Shown: positions 1 through 8,364 of the stretch, piece by piece
Layout: each line of letters begins with the position of its first letter
How positions within the stretch are numbered: the stretch's first letter is position 1
NCBI RefSeq assembly: GCF_900094805.1
Contig: NZ_FMAT01000001.1
Span: 620,001-684,000, forward strand
DNA length: 64,000 nt
From: Arthrobacter sp. NIO-1057
GTDB lineage: Bacteria > Actinomycetota > Actinomycetes > Actinomycetales > Micrococcaceae
Direction of reading: 5' to 3'
Made by a program: the position numbers and the translations under genes
Notes under the pieces: generated by a model
The model's input: only the letters and a program-made list of their open reading frames with translations
Told to the model about the DNA's origin: nothing
The model's database searches: none

Positions 1-1
1 T

Positions 2-694
2 GCACGCCCCGTGACCCAGGTGCTGGCAGAACGTATCCCCTTGACGGTATTACTCACCACTGGCGGATTGCTCGTGGCCATCGCGCTTGCGCTAGTGCTC
101 TCTTTGGCCGCAGCCAAATATCAACATGGGATTATTGACCGGCTGACCCTCGGCATCGCTCAATTAGCACAGTCGATCCCAGTTTTCGTGGCGGCATTAT
201 TAGCCATCGGACTTATCGCCCTTCCACTTGGCTGGCCAACCGGTGGTATCGCCGCAGCAGGGATGACACCGACCTCTGGATCGGTGATGACCCACCTGCT
301 TCTGCCGTCCAGTGTCCTCGCCTTGAGCTTATTGCCGTGGCTGCTTCTGAACTTGCGTTCATCGCTCTTTGAAGCATTGGAATCCGACTCAGTACTCGCC
401 GCACGCGGCCGCGGCGCATCCAATATCTTGATAAGAGAAGCACTACCTCAGGCGTTGCTGCCATTTATCACTGTTATTGGATCCCGAATTGGTGAGCTGA
501 TTACCGGAGCCCTCATTGTCGAGACGATTTTTGCATGGCCTGGAATTGCCTCGGCAGTCATTGCCTCAGCTATTGCTGGAGACTTTGCGTTGCTCGCTGC
601 AGTCACAGCAAGCTCTGCGCTCGCCGTGTTTGCGGGTAATGCTCTGGCGGATGCTGCCTACCTCATCGCTGATGCGAGGGTAAGCCATGCGTAG
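2..694 (+). CDS. ABC importer permease, DppB/NikB type (5' end outside window)
   Basis: Inner-membrane permease subunit of a dipeptide/nickel-type ABC importer. The frame is open to the window edge; about 230 residues are visible against roughly 310 for the family, so the N-terminus is missing and the GTG at 11 is probably internal. About five hydrophobic segments are seen. The coupling loop that contacts the ATPase is visible as a conserved GASNILIREALPQALLP stretch near codon 139, and the C-terminal part has the usual ETIFAWPGIA motif. It overlaps the next gene by 8 bases, so the two are translationally coupled. The substrate is not readable from the permease; nickel is inferred from the urease genes that follow. 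Confidence 0.88.
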   Translation, partial: ARPVTQVLAERIPLTVLLTTGGLLVAIALALVLSLAAAKYQHGIIDRLTLGIAQLAQSIPVFVAALLAIGLIALPLGWPTGGIAAAGMTPTSGSVMTHLLLPSSVLALSLLPWLLLNLRSSLFEALESDSVLAARGRGASNILIREALPQALLPFITVIGSRIGELITGALIVETIFAWPGIASAVIASAIAGDFALLAAVTASSALAVFAGNALADAAYLIADARVSHA

Positions 695-2231
695 ATTCCG
701 CTTCTCAATTATTCCCGGCATCATCTGCGTAGTACTGCTAGCCTATGCTTGGTTAGCACCGCTTTTGGGTCCGGTCACTGCTGACACTGTGAACCTAGGT
801 TCCGTATATCAAAGCCCGAATGCAACGCATGTCTTTGGAACCGACCAGTTAGGGCGAGACGTGTGGGTACGCACCGCGGCCGCGCTACGAGTTTCACTTC
901 TGATGGCGTTGGGCGCAGCAGTTTTTTCAACGCTCTTGGGAGTCCTCGCTGCGGTGATGGCAGTGACCTTTGGGCGAGTAGTTGACGGAATCATCAGTCG
1001 ATCCATTGATGGCCTAAATGCCATACCGCATCTGTTGTTATCCGTGGTGATCCTAGCGTTATGGCCCGGGCAAATCTGGGCCATCATCATCTCTATTGCG
1101 GTCACTCACTGGACACAGGTTGCACGAGTTCTGCGGGCTAAATTGCTGGCTGAACGCGAAAGTGGGTACGTCAAGCTCAGCGCGGCAACGGGTGCCAGTA
1201 CGGTAGCGCTGTGGCGAACCCACCTGATTCCGGCGGTACTGCCCCAGATTGGAATTGGATTTGCCCTCCAGGTACCGCACGCGATGTGGCATGAATCAGC
1301 GCTGTCGTTCCTTGGAGTAGGGCTTCCTGCCCAGTCTGCATCCCTTGGATTAATCCTAGAAGACGCCCGCAGTGGAATTCTGGCCGGCACTTGGTGGCTA
1401 TTATTGTTCCCCTCTGCCGTGCTCGTACTTGCCTGTTGGGCCATAGCCGGGCTGCTCCGACCCAGTACCGCTCGCCGACCTCTGTATCGCTCACGGCGCA
1501 GGAATTTGCGCCACGACTTTTGCGCCGTTGCCGAGTCCCAAGAAGTTTTCACAGCAGGATTTAGCGCTAGAGCCACGGTCACAGCAGATGAAGAAATCCT
1601 CGTTAACGATGTACAAATCAGCGCCGCACCTGGAACTATCGTTGCCCTCACTGGTGTATCTGGTGCCGGGAAAACCCTCTTCTTGCGGGCCATCGCTGGC
1701 CTCTTGCCGGGTTCGCTGTCGGCCTCCACTCATGTGATGTTCAACGGGCGGTACTGTAATAACGCCCGCCAAGGAAAAATGTTGGGGAAGGATTTGGTGT
1801 TCATCCCCGGATCAGCGAGTACCTCGCTGAACCCAGTACGCACGATTCGCCAAACCCTTGAAAGAGCCTTTCGAGACCATGCGCGCGTGGCCACAGGTCA
1901 GCAATTGGAACGATACTGGCGGAATTTCAACTTGGAAGCAGACCTGTTAGATAGATATCCCCACCAGCTATCCGGTGGACAGGCTCAGCGCGCGCTACTG
2001 GCGCTGGGTTTAGTTGGGGAACCTGCCTGCATTTTGCTAGATGAACCCACGAGCGCTCTTGACGAAGATACCCGAAGAGCCGTCAGTAACATGCTGCGTA
2101 CAACCGCTGAGAAGGGAACCATCATCGTGATGGTGACCCACGACCTTGAACTAGCTGAACAGCTGGCTACCGTCATTCACACCATCCACGGTGGCGAATT
2201 GGTACCTACACGGTCGGCGCACAATGGTTAG
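687..2231 (+). CDS. Fused ABC permease and ATP-binding protein (DppC/NikC plus NikD type)
   Basis: One 514-residue protein joins two subunits that are normally separate. Residues 1-260 are a DppC/NikC-type permease: N-terminal membrane segment, the FGTDQLGRDVW motif at 50-60 and a coupling loop around 169-186. After a basic linker (about 260-300), residues 300-514 form an ABC ATPase with Walker A GVSGAGKT at 323-330, signature LSGGQ at 428-432, Walker B CILLDE at 448-453 and a switch His in THD. The reading frame is continuous, so this is a true fusion and not two overlapping genes. It probably pairs with the preceding permease and the following ATPase to make one importer. Specificity for nickel is inferred from the adjacent urease cluster; oligopeptides are the alternative. 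Confidence 0.87.
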   Translation: MRRFRFSIIPGIICVVLLAYAWLAPLLGPVTADTVNLGSVYQSPNATHVFGTDQLGRDVWVRTAAALRVSLLMALGAAVFSTLLGVLAAVMAVTFGRVVDGIISRSIDGLNAIPHLLLSVVILALWPGQIWAIIISIAVTHWTQVARVLRAKLLAERESGYVKLSAATGASTVALWRTHLIPAVLPQIGIGFALQVPHAMWHESALSFLGVGLPAQSASLGLILEDARSGILAGTWWLLLFPSAVLVLACWAIAGLLRPSTARRPLYRSRRRNLRHDFCAVAESQEVFTAGFSARATVTADEEILVNDVQISAAPGTIVALTGVSGAGKTLFLRAIAGLLPGSLSASTHVMFNGRYCNNARQGKMLGKDLVFIPGSASTSLNPVRTIRQTLERAFRDHARVATGQQLERYWRNFNLEADLLDRYPHQLSGGQAQRALLALGLVGEPACILLDEPTSALDEDTRRAVSNMLRTTAEKGTIIVMVTHDLELAEQLATVIHTIHGGELVPTRSAHNG

Positions 2232-2243
2232 AGAGCATGAACA

Positions 2244-2924
2244 ATGAGTCTAAAACTGGAATCAGTGACACTAAACCAGGCTGGACGTCAGGTACTTCCA
2301 CCAACAACGCTCAACGTTCCAGCTGGTCGGCTTGTAGGTCTGACGGCGCCATCAGGCGCTGGGAAAACCAGTCTGATCTCTCTGGCAGCATTGCTGCAGC
2401 GTCCAACGAGCGGTCGGATCATTTTGGACGGAGTCCCTGTTCCATCAGAGCTTCCTACGGCAAGAATACCGGTGGCCCTGCGTCAACAAATCGGGGTCCT
2501 GCCACAAAACCCGCGAAGTTTTGCCGATCCCCGACTCACATTGGCAGAAACCATCACCGCTCCCCTGGCCTTCCGAGATCACCGGACACGGCCAGCTCCA
2601 CAACGCTATCAAGAGCAGTTGCTTGAGCTAGCCAGGCAAATGCGCCTGCCTGAATCATTACTCTCTCGACTACCGGCGCAAGTATCTGATGGTCAGCTGC
2701 AACGTACTTTGATGGCTCGGGCGCTGAGCTTAAGTCCACGAATACTGCTTTGCGACGAACCAACCTCGGCACTTGACCCCACTACCACGGCGGCCATTTT
2801 CCAAGTGTTACGCGCTGCTGCGGACAATGGAGTCTCAGTGCTCGTAGCCTCACATGATCGCAGTTCGTTGGTCCAGTACTGCGATGAGGTCGTAGCCCTT
2901 TCTGAACTACAGCTAAACAATTGA
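2244..2924 (+). CDS. ABC transporter ATP-binding protein (NikE/DppF-like)
   Basis: Second ATPase of the importer, 226 residues. Walker A APSGAGKT lies at 35-42, Walker B LLCDE at 168-172 followed by PTSALDP, and the switch histidine is in ASHDRS. The signature is VSDGQ (147-151) instead of LSGGQ, a tolerated variant. The protein lacks the long C-terminal extension of oligopeptide DppF proteins and so resembles NikE more than DppF. It starts 12 bases after the fused permease-ATPase, in the same operon, and ends 2 bases from the convergent end of ureD. No terminator hairpin is visible between the two converging operons. Confidence 0.88.
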   Translation: MSLKLESVTLNQAGRQVLPPTTLNVPAGRLVGLTAPSGAGKTSLISLAALLQRPTSGRIILDGVPVPSELPTARIPVALRQQIGVLPQNPRSFADPRLTLAETITAPLAFRDHRTRPAPQRYQEQLLELARQMRLPESLLSRLPAQVSDGQLQRTLMARALSLSPRILLCDEPTSALDPTTTAAIFQVLRAAADNGVSVLVASHDRSSLVQYCDEVVALSELQLNN

Positions 2925-2926
2925 AG

Positions 2927-3808
2927 CTAATATTTTCGTAGTTCAACTGGTTCTTGGGCGCGAAGGCGTTGACGCAGTGAATTAACAATGCATAGCAATA
3001 CGGTGGAGGCTGATTCGGTTGACGTTCCTAGGGTTCGAACTGAGAGCCCTGAGGTAGCCGTCATGGAGATTCCGACATGAACAGGTTCATCTTGTTGCGC
3101 CGCCACCGCATAAGCGTCTTCTCGAAGACCCTCAACCATGGTGGTTTCAATCCGTGAATCCACAGCAAGCAACATGCCCACGTGTGTAAAGCCTTGCAAA
3201 TATAGGAGTGATTCCACGTCTTGATCCTGCGGCTCAACCAGCAAGTTATCCAAGACCATCAAATTTCCATCAACATACACTTCGGTGCGCATCCGGATTC
3301 GGTGATATTTAAAAGGTTGCCCGTCTGGGCTCCAACCAGGTGTAATGATCTCGCACAAGACTAGGGAACTGGAGTCTTGCATCCGAACGACGGTTTTTTG
3401 CCGATAACTAGCATCACGGTAGGCGATCAATTGGTCAGGTAGGTATTCCAGGACCGCATAAGCACCCAACTCAATATTCAACTGTGACTGAGCTTCGCCT
3501 TGAGGCGTGCGATAAATCTTTGTCGCAGACTGAGTGGTGAGCAACAAGCTGGCCTGTTCACCAACTTCGATGCCAATACGATACCTATCTGCCCCGAGGT
3601 AGCCACCGCCAGGATTGACGACCGTATAACAAACTTGGGCGGTGTTATCGAGATAGTGAGGGCGGAGCACACGCAATGCGCCCTGATGATACTGCCTGGT
3701 GGCAATATCCTTGCCCGCCCTGCGCTCAATCCGCAGATCAAGCTCACCGGTGAGTCCTTGCTTGATCACTAGGCAAGATCCGTCATCAGAACGTCGTGCT
3801 TCAGCCAC
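2927..3808 (-). CDS. ureD: Urease accessory protein UreD
   Basis: UreD (UreH), 293 residues, is the scaffold that binds apo-urease and with UreF and UreG delivers nickel to the active site. Family features are the N-terminal RREGLTG-like stretch (here [15 protein letters not shown]), the central [12 protein letters not shown] motif and the [11 protein letters not shown] segment. It is the last gene of the ureABCEFGD operon. Its start overlaps the 3' end of ureG by 40 bases, which implies translational coupling. An in-frame shorter start is possible, but the LTGELDL region must be included. Confidence 0.93.
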   Translation of the reverse strand: MAEARRSDDGSCLVIKQGLTGELDLRIERRAGKDIATRQYHQGALRVLRPHYLDNTAQVCYTVVNPGGGYLGADRYRIGIEVGEQASLLLTTQSATKIYRTPQGEAQSQLNIELGAYAVLEYLPDQLIAYRDASYRQKTVVRMQDSSSLVLCEIITPGWSPDGQPFKYHRIRMRTEVYVDGNLMVLDNLLVEPQDQDVESLLYLQGFTHVGMLLAVDSRIETTMVEGLREDAYAVAAQQDEPVHVGISMTATSGLSVRTLGTSTESASTVLLCIVNSLRQRLRAQEPVELRKY

Positions 3809-4380
3809 GCAATGACGTGCTCTAGTCCGGTGTCCGTTTTCAGGTTGGTGAAGCAGAACGGTTTGTCTCCACGGAACTGTTTGGAGTCTGACTCCATTAC
3901 CGAAAGATCCGCACCGACATATGGAGCCAGATCAGTCTTATTAATGATGAACAGGTCAGATTTGATCATTCCCTGCCCTGCTTTGCGTGGAATCTTCTCT
4001 CCTTGGGCCACATCAATAATATAGATGGAGAAGTCCACAAGTTCTGGCGAGAACGTCGCTGAGAGGTTGTCTCCTCCAGACTCGACGAAGATGACTTGGA
4101 GATCTTTGTGCTTCGTTTTTAGCTCCTCGATCGCGGCGGCGTTCATTGAGGTGTCTTCTCGGATGGCGGTATGTGGGCATCCGCCGGTCTCAATGCCAAC
4201 GATTCGGTCCAAGGGCAGCACACCGTTGGCAGCCAAAATTTTGGCGTCTTCGATGGTGTAAATGTCGTTGGTAATTGCGGCCATGGAGATTTCCCCGTCT
4301 AGGGCTCTGGTGATCCGCTCAATAAGTTGAGTCTTGCCGGCACCGACCGGGCCGCCGATGCCGATACGAATTGGTTCCAT
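3769..4380 (-). CDS. ureG: Urease accessory GTPase UreG
   Basis: UreG, 203 residues, is the SIMIBI-class GTPase that carries nickel and drives its insertion into urease. The P-loop GGPVGAGKT is at residues 9-17. The nickel-binding Cys-Pro-His is in [15 protein letters not shown], the G3-like stretch is [16 protein letters not shown], and the guanine-specificity NKTD is in [13 protein letters not shown]. Length and motifs are standard for the family. It lies between ureF and ureD, with a 40-base overlap into ureD. Confidence 0.96.
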   Translation of the reverse strand: MEPIRIGIGGPVGAGKTQLIERITRALDGEISMAAITNDIYTIEDAKILAANGVLPLDRIVGIETGGCPHTAIREDTSMNAAAIEELKTKHKDLQVIFVESGGDNLSATFSPELVDFSIYIIDVAQGEKIPRKAGQGMIKSDLFIINKTDLAPYVGADLSVMESDSKQFRGDKPFCFTNLKTDTGLEHVIAWLKHDVLMTDLA

Positions 4381-4437
4381 AGTATGTTCCTCAAATCTCA
4401 GTTGGGACCGTGTGAACGGTCATGGTGAAGGCCTTGG

Positions 4438-5133
4438 TTAAGACATAAACATTCGGGCGCGCTGATGCTCGTGGCGCATTTGCGCAATTTCCAAACCGGG
4501 TGTCGCTAGGCCTAGGTCTTGATCATCCAGAGTGAAAATTTTTATGACAGCCGCGTTGACTGTCCCGTGCATTTCTCGAATGACTCGTTGCCCTGCGTCC
4601 TGTCCTAGCGGAATAGCACGGATAGCGTTTTGAGTCAGACTTGTCGCGGTAGAAAACAAGTAACTACTCAGCGCGTCAGCAAGTGGGGCTCCCGCCCCAC
4701 GTGCGGCTAGTGCGTAGGCGATGGCAGGATGGCCGGAACAGTTTCCCGTTTGGATAGCTTGCTGATAACTGTGCAGTGCTGGCACAGGAAATCCTGCCAA
4801 CGCCACGGCGAGCATTCGGGCACCCATTTTTTGCGCAGCCATCCGTAGTTGACGAGGCAGAGCTGCTGCGTGAATCAGTCGATCCAGTTCAATGATGCGT
4901 TGATCATCTTGGGCTTCGAAGGCAAGGCGTAAAAGCAAACCATCGGTATATGTCAGTGACTGCTCCAAAAACAAGCGTAGCCATAGGGCAAAACTCGATT
5001 CGTCGCGAACGTGCCCTGATTCCAGATAGGATTCCATCCCGAAAGAATGGCTAAAAGCACCCGTTGGTAAAGCCGAGTCCGATAACTGCAATAGTGCCAG
5101 CAGGTGGCCGGAACTAGTGGGTGTGTTCTGCAT
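4438..5133 (-). CDS. ureF: Urease accessory protein UreF
   Basis: UreF, 231 residues, is the all-helical maturation factor that bridges UreD and UreG and controls UreG GTPase activity. The diagnostic LLALLQLSDSALPTGAFSHS N-terminal stretch, the YTDGLLLRLAF segment and the C-terminal HxxQRxRMF-like end are all present. The frame is open a further 108 codons upstream but that part is the shadow of ureE. The ATG at 5133 puts the family N-terminus in place and overlaps the end of ureE by 20 bases, the usual coupled arrangement. Confidence 0.93.
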   Translation of the reverse strand: MQNTPTSSGHLLALLQLSDSALPTGAFSHSFGMESYLESGHVRDESSFALWLRLFLEQSLTYTDGLLLRLAFEAQDDQRIIELDRLIHAAALPRQLRMAAQKMGARMLAVALAGFPVPALHSYQQAIQTGNCSGHPAIAYALAARGAGAPLADALSSYLFSTATSLTQNAIRAIPLGQDAGQRVIREMHGTVNAAVIKIFTLDDQDLGLATPGLEIAQMRHEHQRARMFMS

Positions 5134-5587
5134 GACGGAATGGAACGGGCATGACGCGTTCCTGCCTCTCATAAACAGCATTGTGATGCTTGAGGAAATC
5201 TTCCACAGTGTGGTCGTACTGCACGACCATAACCTCGGCACCGTATTCCGAATCGGTGCCAAAGAATTGGGCCTGCAGATGACGATTTCCCAAGGAATGC
5301 GCAATAAAGCCCATCTCAAAGATCGACTCCGGGGCAATAACGAGGACATCGGTAGGCAAGACTGAAACAGTAATGAGATCCGCATCAGAAACATATAAGA
5401 CGTCGCCGTCGCGTAGGTCCGGACCAGGGGCCAAGCGAAGACCGAGTTCTCGCCCATGATCGGTAGTTACTCGCTGGATTCGCTTGACCAGGGCTGAACT
5501 GGGCAGAACTACTTTCTCGAGATGCCGACCCTCAAGTAACCCGCTGCTGTCCTCATGGATATTGCCCACAAGTTTTTCAATAATCAT
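5114..5587 (-). CDS. ureE: Urease nickel metallochaperone UreE
   Basis: UreE, 157 residues, binds nickel and hands it to UreG. The N-terminal peptide-binding domain (about 1-75) carries EKLVGNIHEDSS. The C-terminal metal-binding domain has GFIAHSLGNRHLQAQFF, where the second His of the SLGNRH motif is the conserved nickel ligand. The C-terminus ends in a short HAEHTH tail, much shorter than the poly-His tails of enterobacterial UreE. A clear GAAGGAGAA ribosome site precedes the ATG. It follows ureC and overlaps ureF. Confidence 0.94.
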   Translation of the reverse strand: MIIEKLVGNIHEDSSGLLEGRHLEKVVLPSSALVKRIQRVTTDHGRELGLRLAPGPDLRDGDVLYVSDADLITVSVLPTDVLVIAPESIFEMGFIAHSLGNRHLQAQFFGTDSEYGAEVMVVQYDHTVEDFLKHHNAVYERQERVMPVPFRHAEHTH

Positions 5588-5616
5588 CGTTCTCCTTCAG
5601 ATTTTTCCCGCAGCAA

Positions 5617-7329
5617 TTAGAACAAGAAGTATCGCTGTGTCATGGGAAGTTGCGCCGAGGGCTCACAAGTGGCGAGCTCGCCGTCAACAAAGACCTCATA
5701 GGTTTGGGCGTCGACCTTGATGTCCGGTGTGTTCCCATTAAATTTGAGGTCAGCTTTGGTCAGGTTTCGAATTCCATTGCAGGCGCGGATCACTTTTCTC
5801 AGTCCAAGTTTTTGCGCCACCCCATCTTCGATAGCCGCTTGAGACATGAACGTAATCGAGCTTTCGTAGACGGCGCTGCCCATCGACCCAAAACTCGGTC
5901 GCAAAGTGCGCGGCTGCGGTGTGGGAATGGAGGCGTTGGAGTCGCCCATGATCGATTGAACGATCAGTCCACCTTTAATGATCAGGTCCGGTTTCACACC
6001 GAAAAAGGCCGGATCCCAAAGTACGAGGTCAGCAAATTTACCTTCTTCGACGCTACCGATCGAGTCCGAGATGCCATGGGCTATAGCAGGGTTGATTGTG
6101 TATTTTGCAACGTACCGCTTGAGCCGTTCGTTATCCCCCATCTTGGGGTCACCCGGCAGTTTGCCGCGCTGACGTTTCATTGCGTCAGCCACTTGCCATG
6201 TTCGAAGGACCACTTCACCGACGCGACCCATCGCCTGAGAGTCTGACGAGGTAATCGAGAAGACGCCCATGTCGTGTAAGACGTCCTCGGCTGCGATGGT
6301 CTCGGGGCGGATGCGAGAATCCGCAAAGGCGACATCTTCAGGAATATCCGGGTTGAGATGGTGGCACACCATCAGCATGTCCAGGTGCTCGTCAACAGTA
6401 TTGCTCGTATACGGCAGCGTTGGATTCGTGGAAGCCGGAATGACGTTGGTTAATCCTGCCATTCGAATGATGTCCGGTGCGTGCCCACCGCCTGCGCCTT
6501 CGGTGTGAAAGGTGTGAATTACTCGCCCGGCGATGGCTGCGATCGTATCCTCAACAAACCCACACTCGTTCAAGGTATCTGTATGAACGGCCACCTGAAC
6601 GTCGTACTGATCGGCGACCCTCAGTGAAGTGTCAATTGACGAGGAGGTAGCGCCCCAGTCCTCATGAATTTTCAGCCCAATGGCTCCGGCACGGATTTGC
6701 TCAACTAATGGAGCTTCGTTGCTGGCATGTCCTTTACCTAAAAACCCGATGTTGATCGGTAAGTTCTCGACTGCCTGTAGCATTCGAGAGATATTCCATG
6801 GCCCTGGCGTCAGACTTGTTGCCTTGGTCCCTTCTGCCGGTCCAGTTCCTCCACCAATCATGGTGGTTGTGCCATTGGCTAGAGCGGTCTCGACTTGTCC
6901 AGGCGAGATGAAGTGAATGTGGGTATCAATTGCTCCAGCGGTGAGAATCTTGTGTTCGCCTGCAATGACTTCAGTCGCTGCGCCAATAATGATGTCAACG
7001 CCGTCGGAAATATCCGGGTTACCGGCCTTTCCGATTTTAAAGATGTGTCCATCGCGAAGTGCAACGTCGGCTTTGTAAATTCCTGAGTAGTCCAAAACAA
7101 CGACGTTGGTGATGACGGTGTCTGGGATTTGCTGATCTCTGGTGAGTCTGCCGTTTTGCCCCATGCCATCACGGATGACTTTTCCACCACCGAAGACGAC
7201 TTCTTCACCGTAATTGGTGTAATCGTGTTCGATTTCCAAGATCAGCTCAGTGTCAGCCAAACGGATACCGTCACCGGTAGTTGGTCCGTACATTTCTGAA
7301 TACTGCTTGCGCGACATGTTGAAGCTCAT
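5617..7329 (-). CDS. ureC: Urease alpha subunit UreC
   Basis: Catalytic subunit, 570 residues, hydrolysing urea to ammonia and carbamate in the cytoplasm. All active-site residues can be placed: His137 and His139 (DTHIHF), carbamylated nickel-bridging Lys220 (GLKIHEDWG), His249, His275 and Asp363 (SSDSQAMGR). The mobile flap has the catalytic Cys322-His-His324 (MVCHHLNP). The numbering is +3 relative to the Klebsiella enzyme. The gene overlaps ureB by 4 bases (ATGA). Nothing is missing, so an active enzyme is expected. Confidence 0.98.
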   Translation of the reverse strand: MSFNMSRKQYSEMYGPTTGDGIRLADTELILEIEHDYTNYGEEVVFGGGKVIRDGMGQNGRLTRDQQIPDTVITNVVVLDYSGIYKADVALRDGHIFKIGKAGNPDISDGVDIIIGAATEVIAGEHKILTAGAIDTHIHFISPGQVETALANGTTTMIGGGTGPAEGTKATSLTPGPWNISRMLQAVENLPINIGFLGKGHASNEAPLVEQIRAGAIGLKIHEDWGATSSSIDTSLRVADQYDVQVAVHTDTLNECGFVEDTIAAIAGRVIHTFHTEGAGGGHAPDIIRMAGLTNVIPASTNPTLPYTSNTVDEHLDMLMVCHHLNPDIPEDVAFADSRIRPETIAAEDVLHDMGVFSITSSDSQAMGRVGEVVLRTWQVADAMKRQRGKLPGDPKMGDNERLKRYVAKYTINPAIAHGISDSIGSVEEGKFADLVLWDPAFFGVKPDLIIKGGLIVQSIMGDSNASIPTPQPRTLRPSFGSMGSAVYESSITFMSQAAIEDGVAQKLGLRKVIRACNGIRNLTKADLKFNGNTPDIKVDAQTYEVFVDGELATCEPSAQLPMTQRYFLF

Positions 7330-7667
7330 GCTTTATGCTCCTGATCTTTAGTAGCCGGCTGATCCAACGGCCCGGAAACCTGATCACGGAAACCGTGGAC
7401 TTGGCGAGCACCAGAAAACTCGACCAGCTTTACCGTACGGGCATCACCGGGTTCGAATCTCACGGCGGTGCCGGCTGGGATGTCCAGCCGGAATCCTCGC
7501 GTCGCGTCCCTATCAAATTCGAGCTGGGCGTTCACCTCAGCAAAATGAAAGTGCGAGCCAACTTGCACGGGCCTATCGCCACGATTAATTATTCGTATCT
7601 CTAGCGTCTTCTGCTTTGCGTTGCAAAGAATTGGTTCGCTTCGAAGGATGTACTCTCCCGGAATCAT
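7326..7667 (-). CDS. ureB: Urease beta subunit UreB
   Basis: Small structural subunit of the (alpha-beta-gamma)3 holoenzyme, 113 residues. It shows the family start MIPGEYI, the [11 protein letters not shown] motif, [15 protein letters not shown] and the VHGFR segment. The C-terminal tail is short and hydrophilic. It lies 27 bases after ureA and overlaps ureC by 4 bases. Confidence 0.97.
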   Translation of the reverse strand: MIPGEYILRSEPILCNAKQKTLEIRIINRGDRPVQVGSHFHFAEVNAQLEFDRDATRGFRLDIPAGTAVRFEPGDARTVKLVEFSGARQVHGFRDQVSGPLDQPATKDQEHKA

Positions 7668-7694
7668 CGTCCGTGCCTTTCAGTTTCACCAAAA

Positions 7695-7997
7695 TTAGCG
7701 AATGGGGTTATGGACCGTGACAAGTTTTGTCCCGTCCGGGAAGGTCGCTTCAACTTGCACGTCGTGAATCATCTCTGGGATGCCCTCCATCACGTCTTCA
7801 CGGCACAAAATAGTAGTGCCGTAGCTCATCAACTCGGCGACTGTTTTGCCGTCGCGTGCGCCCTCGATGAGTTCATAGGTGATGATGGCAATTGATTCGG
7901 GGTAGTTCAGTTTCAGTCCACGTTCTTGTCGTCGGCGCGCAAGATCCGCTGCTACGACGATCATGAGCTTTTCTTGCTCTCTCGGCGTCAGATGCAT
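7695..7997 (-). CDS. ureA: Urease gamma subunit UreA
   Basis: Gamma subunit, 100 residues, starting [13 protein letters not shown] and containing [29 protein letters not shown] and the C-terminal [18 protein letters not shown], all typical. It is the first gene of the urease operon. A GGGGAGA ribosome site (8005-8011 on the minus strand) precedes the ATG with good spacing, which fixes the start. Confidence 0.97.
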   Translation of the reverse strand: MHLTPREQEKLMIVVAADLARRRQERGLKLNYPESIAIITYELIEGARDGKTVAELMSYGTTILCREDVMEGIPEMIHDVQVEATFPDGTKLVTVHNPIR

Positions 7998-8364
7998 TAA
8001 AAAATCTCCCCATTCAAGAGTTACTTAGAGGCTTCACATTGGTACTCGAGAGCGGCCAAAACTAGCCGCGAGGGGTGTGAATATGGCAACAATAGCAGAC
8101 CTTTTCTTCAGCGTCGGTAGGGATTTTCTCGGGTCAAAAAGACTCCTTGACATAAATTATTTCCCCAAGACAGACATCATTTTACGGCCATAAAGTTGCG
8201 GGTCACGGCATGTCTGTTTCGACCAAATTAAAAGTGCATTACATCAAGAATCAGTTGACGTCGCTAGAAAACACAACTGCTCCCCGAGCCACGCCGGCGC
8301 GCGCAGTCGCCAGTGCAAGTTCGAGGAGCAGTTTGAAAGTAATCTCTTGGGTGATTTCAGGGCG
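7998..8364 (-). other. Intergenic region upstream of the urease operon
   Basis: This 367-base stretch contains no credible gene. It must hold the urease promoter, but I could not place a confident -35/-10 pair. One inverted repeat stands out: ACAGACAT at 8170-8177 and ATGTCTGT at 8210-8217, 8-base arms with a 32-base spacer, which could be a regulator site. I looked for a GlnR-type box and the spacing does not fit. Confidence 0.5.
8276..8332 (-). terminator. Candidate terminator after the flavoprotein gene
   Basis: Arms at 8276-8287 and 8321-8332 are complementary over 12 bases with one mismatch and enclose a GC-rich loop of 33 bases. On the minus strand the right arm is followed by TGTGTTTT. 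It lies 33 bases beyond the stop of the gene ending at 8365 and separates it from the urease operon. The long loop makes this only a moderate candidate. Confidence 0.4.

Noticed and set aside
2237-2626. 129-codon frame starting 7 bases before the second ATPase gene
   Set aside because: Different frame from the ATPase, which has every ABC motif; the shadow is Ser/Arg-rich without pattern.
4438-5457. Extended 339-codon version of ureF
   Set aside because: The first 108 codons are ureE read in another frame; the UreF family starts at 5133.
8170-8217. GlnR-type nitrogen box before ureA
   Set aside because: GTCAC and GTTTC elements are present but their spacing is 9 and not 6, so only a generic inverted repeat was reported.
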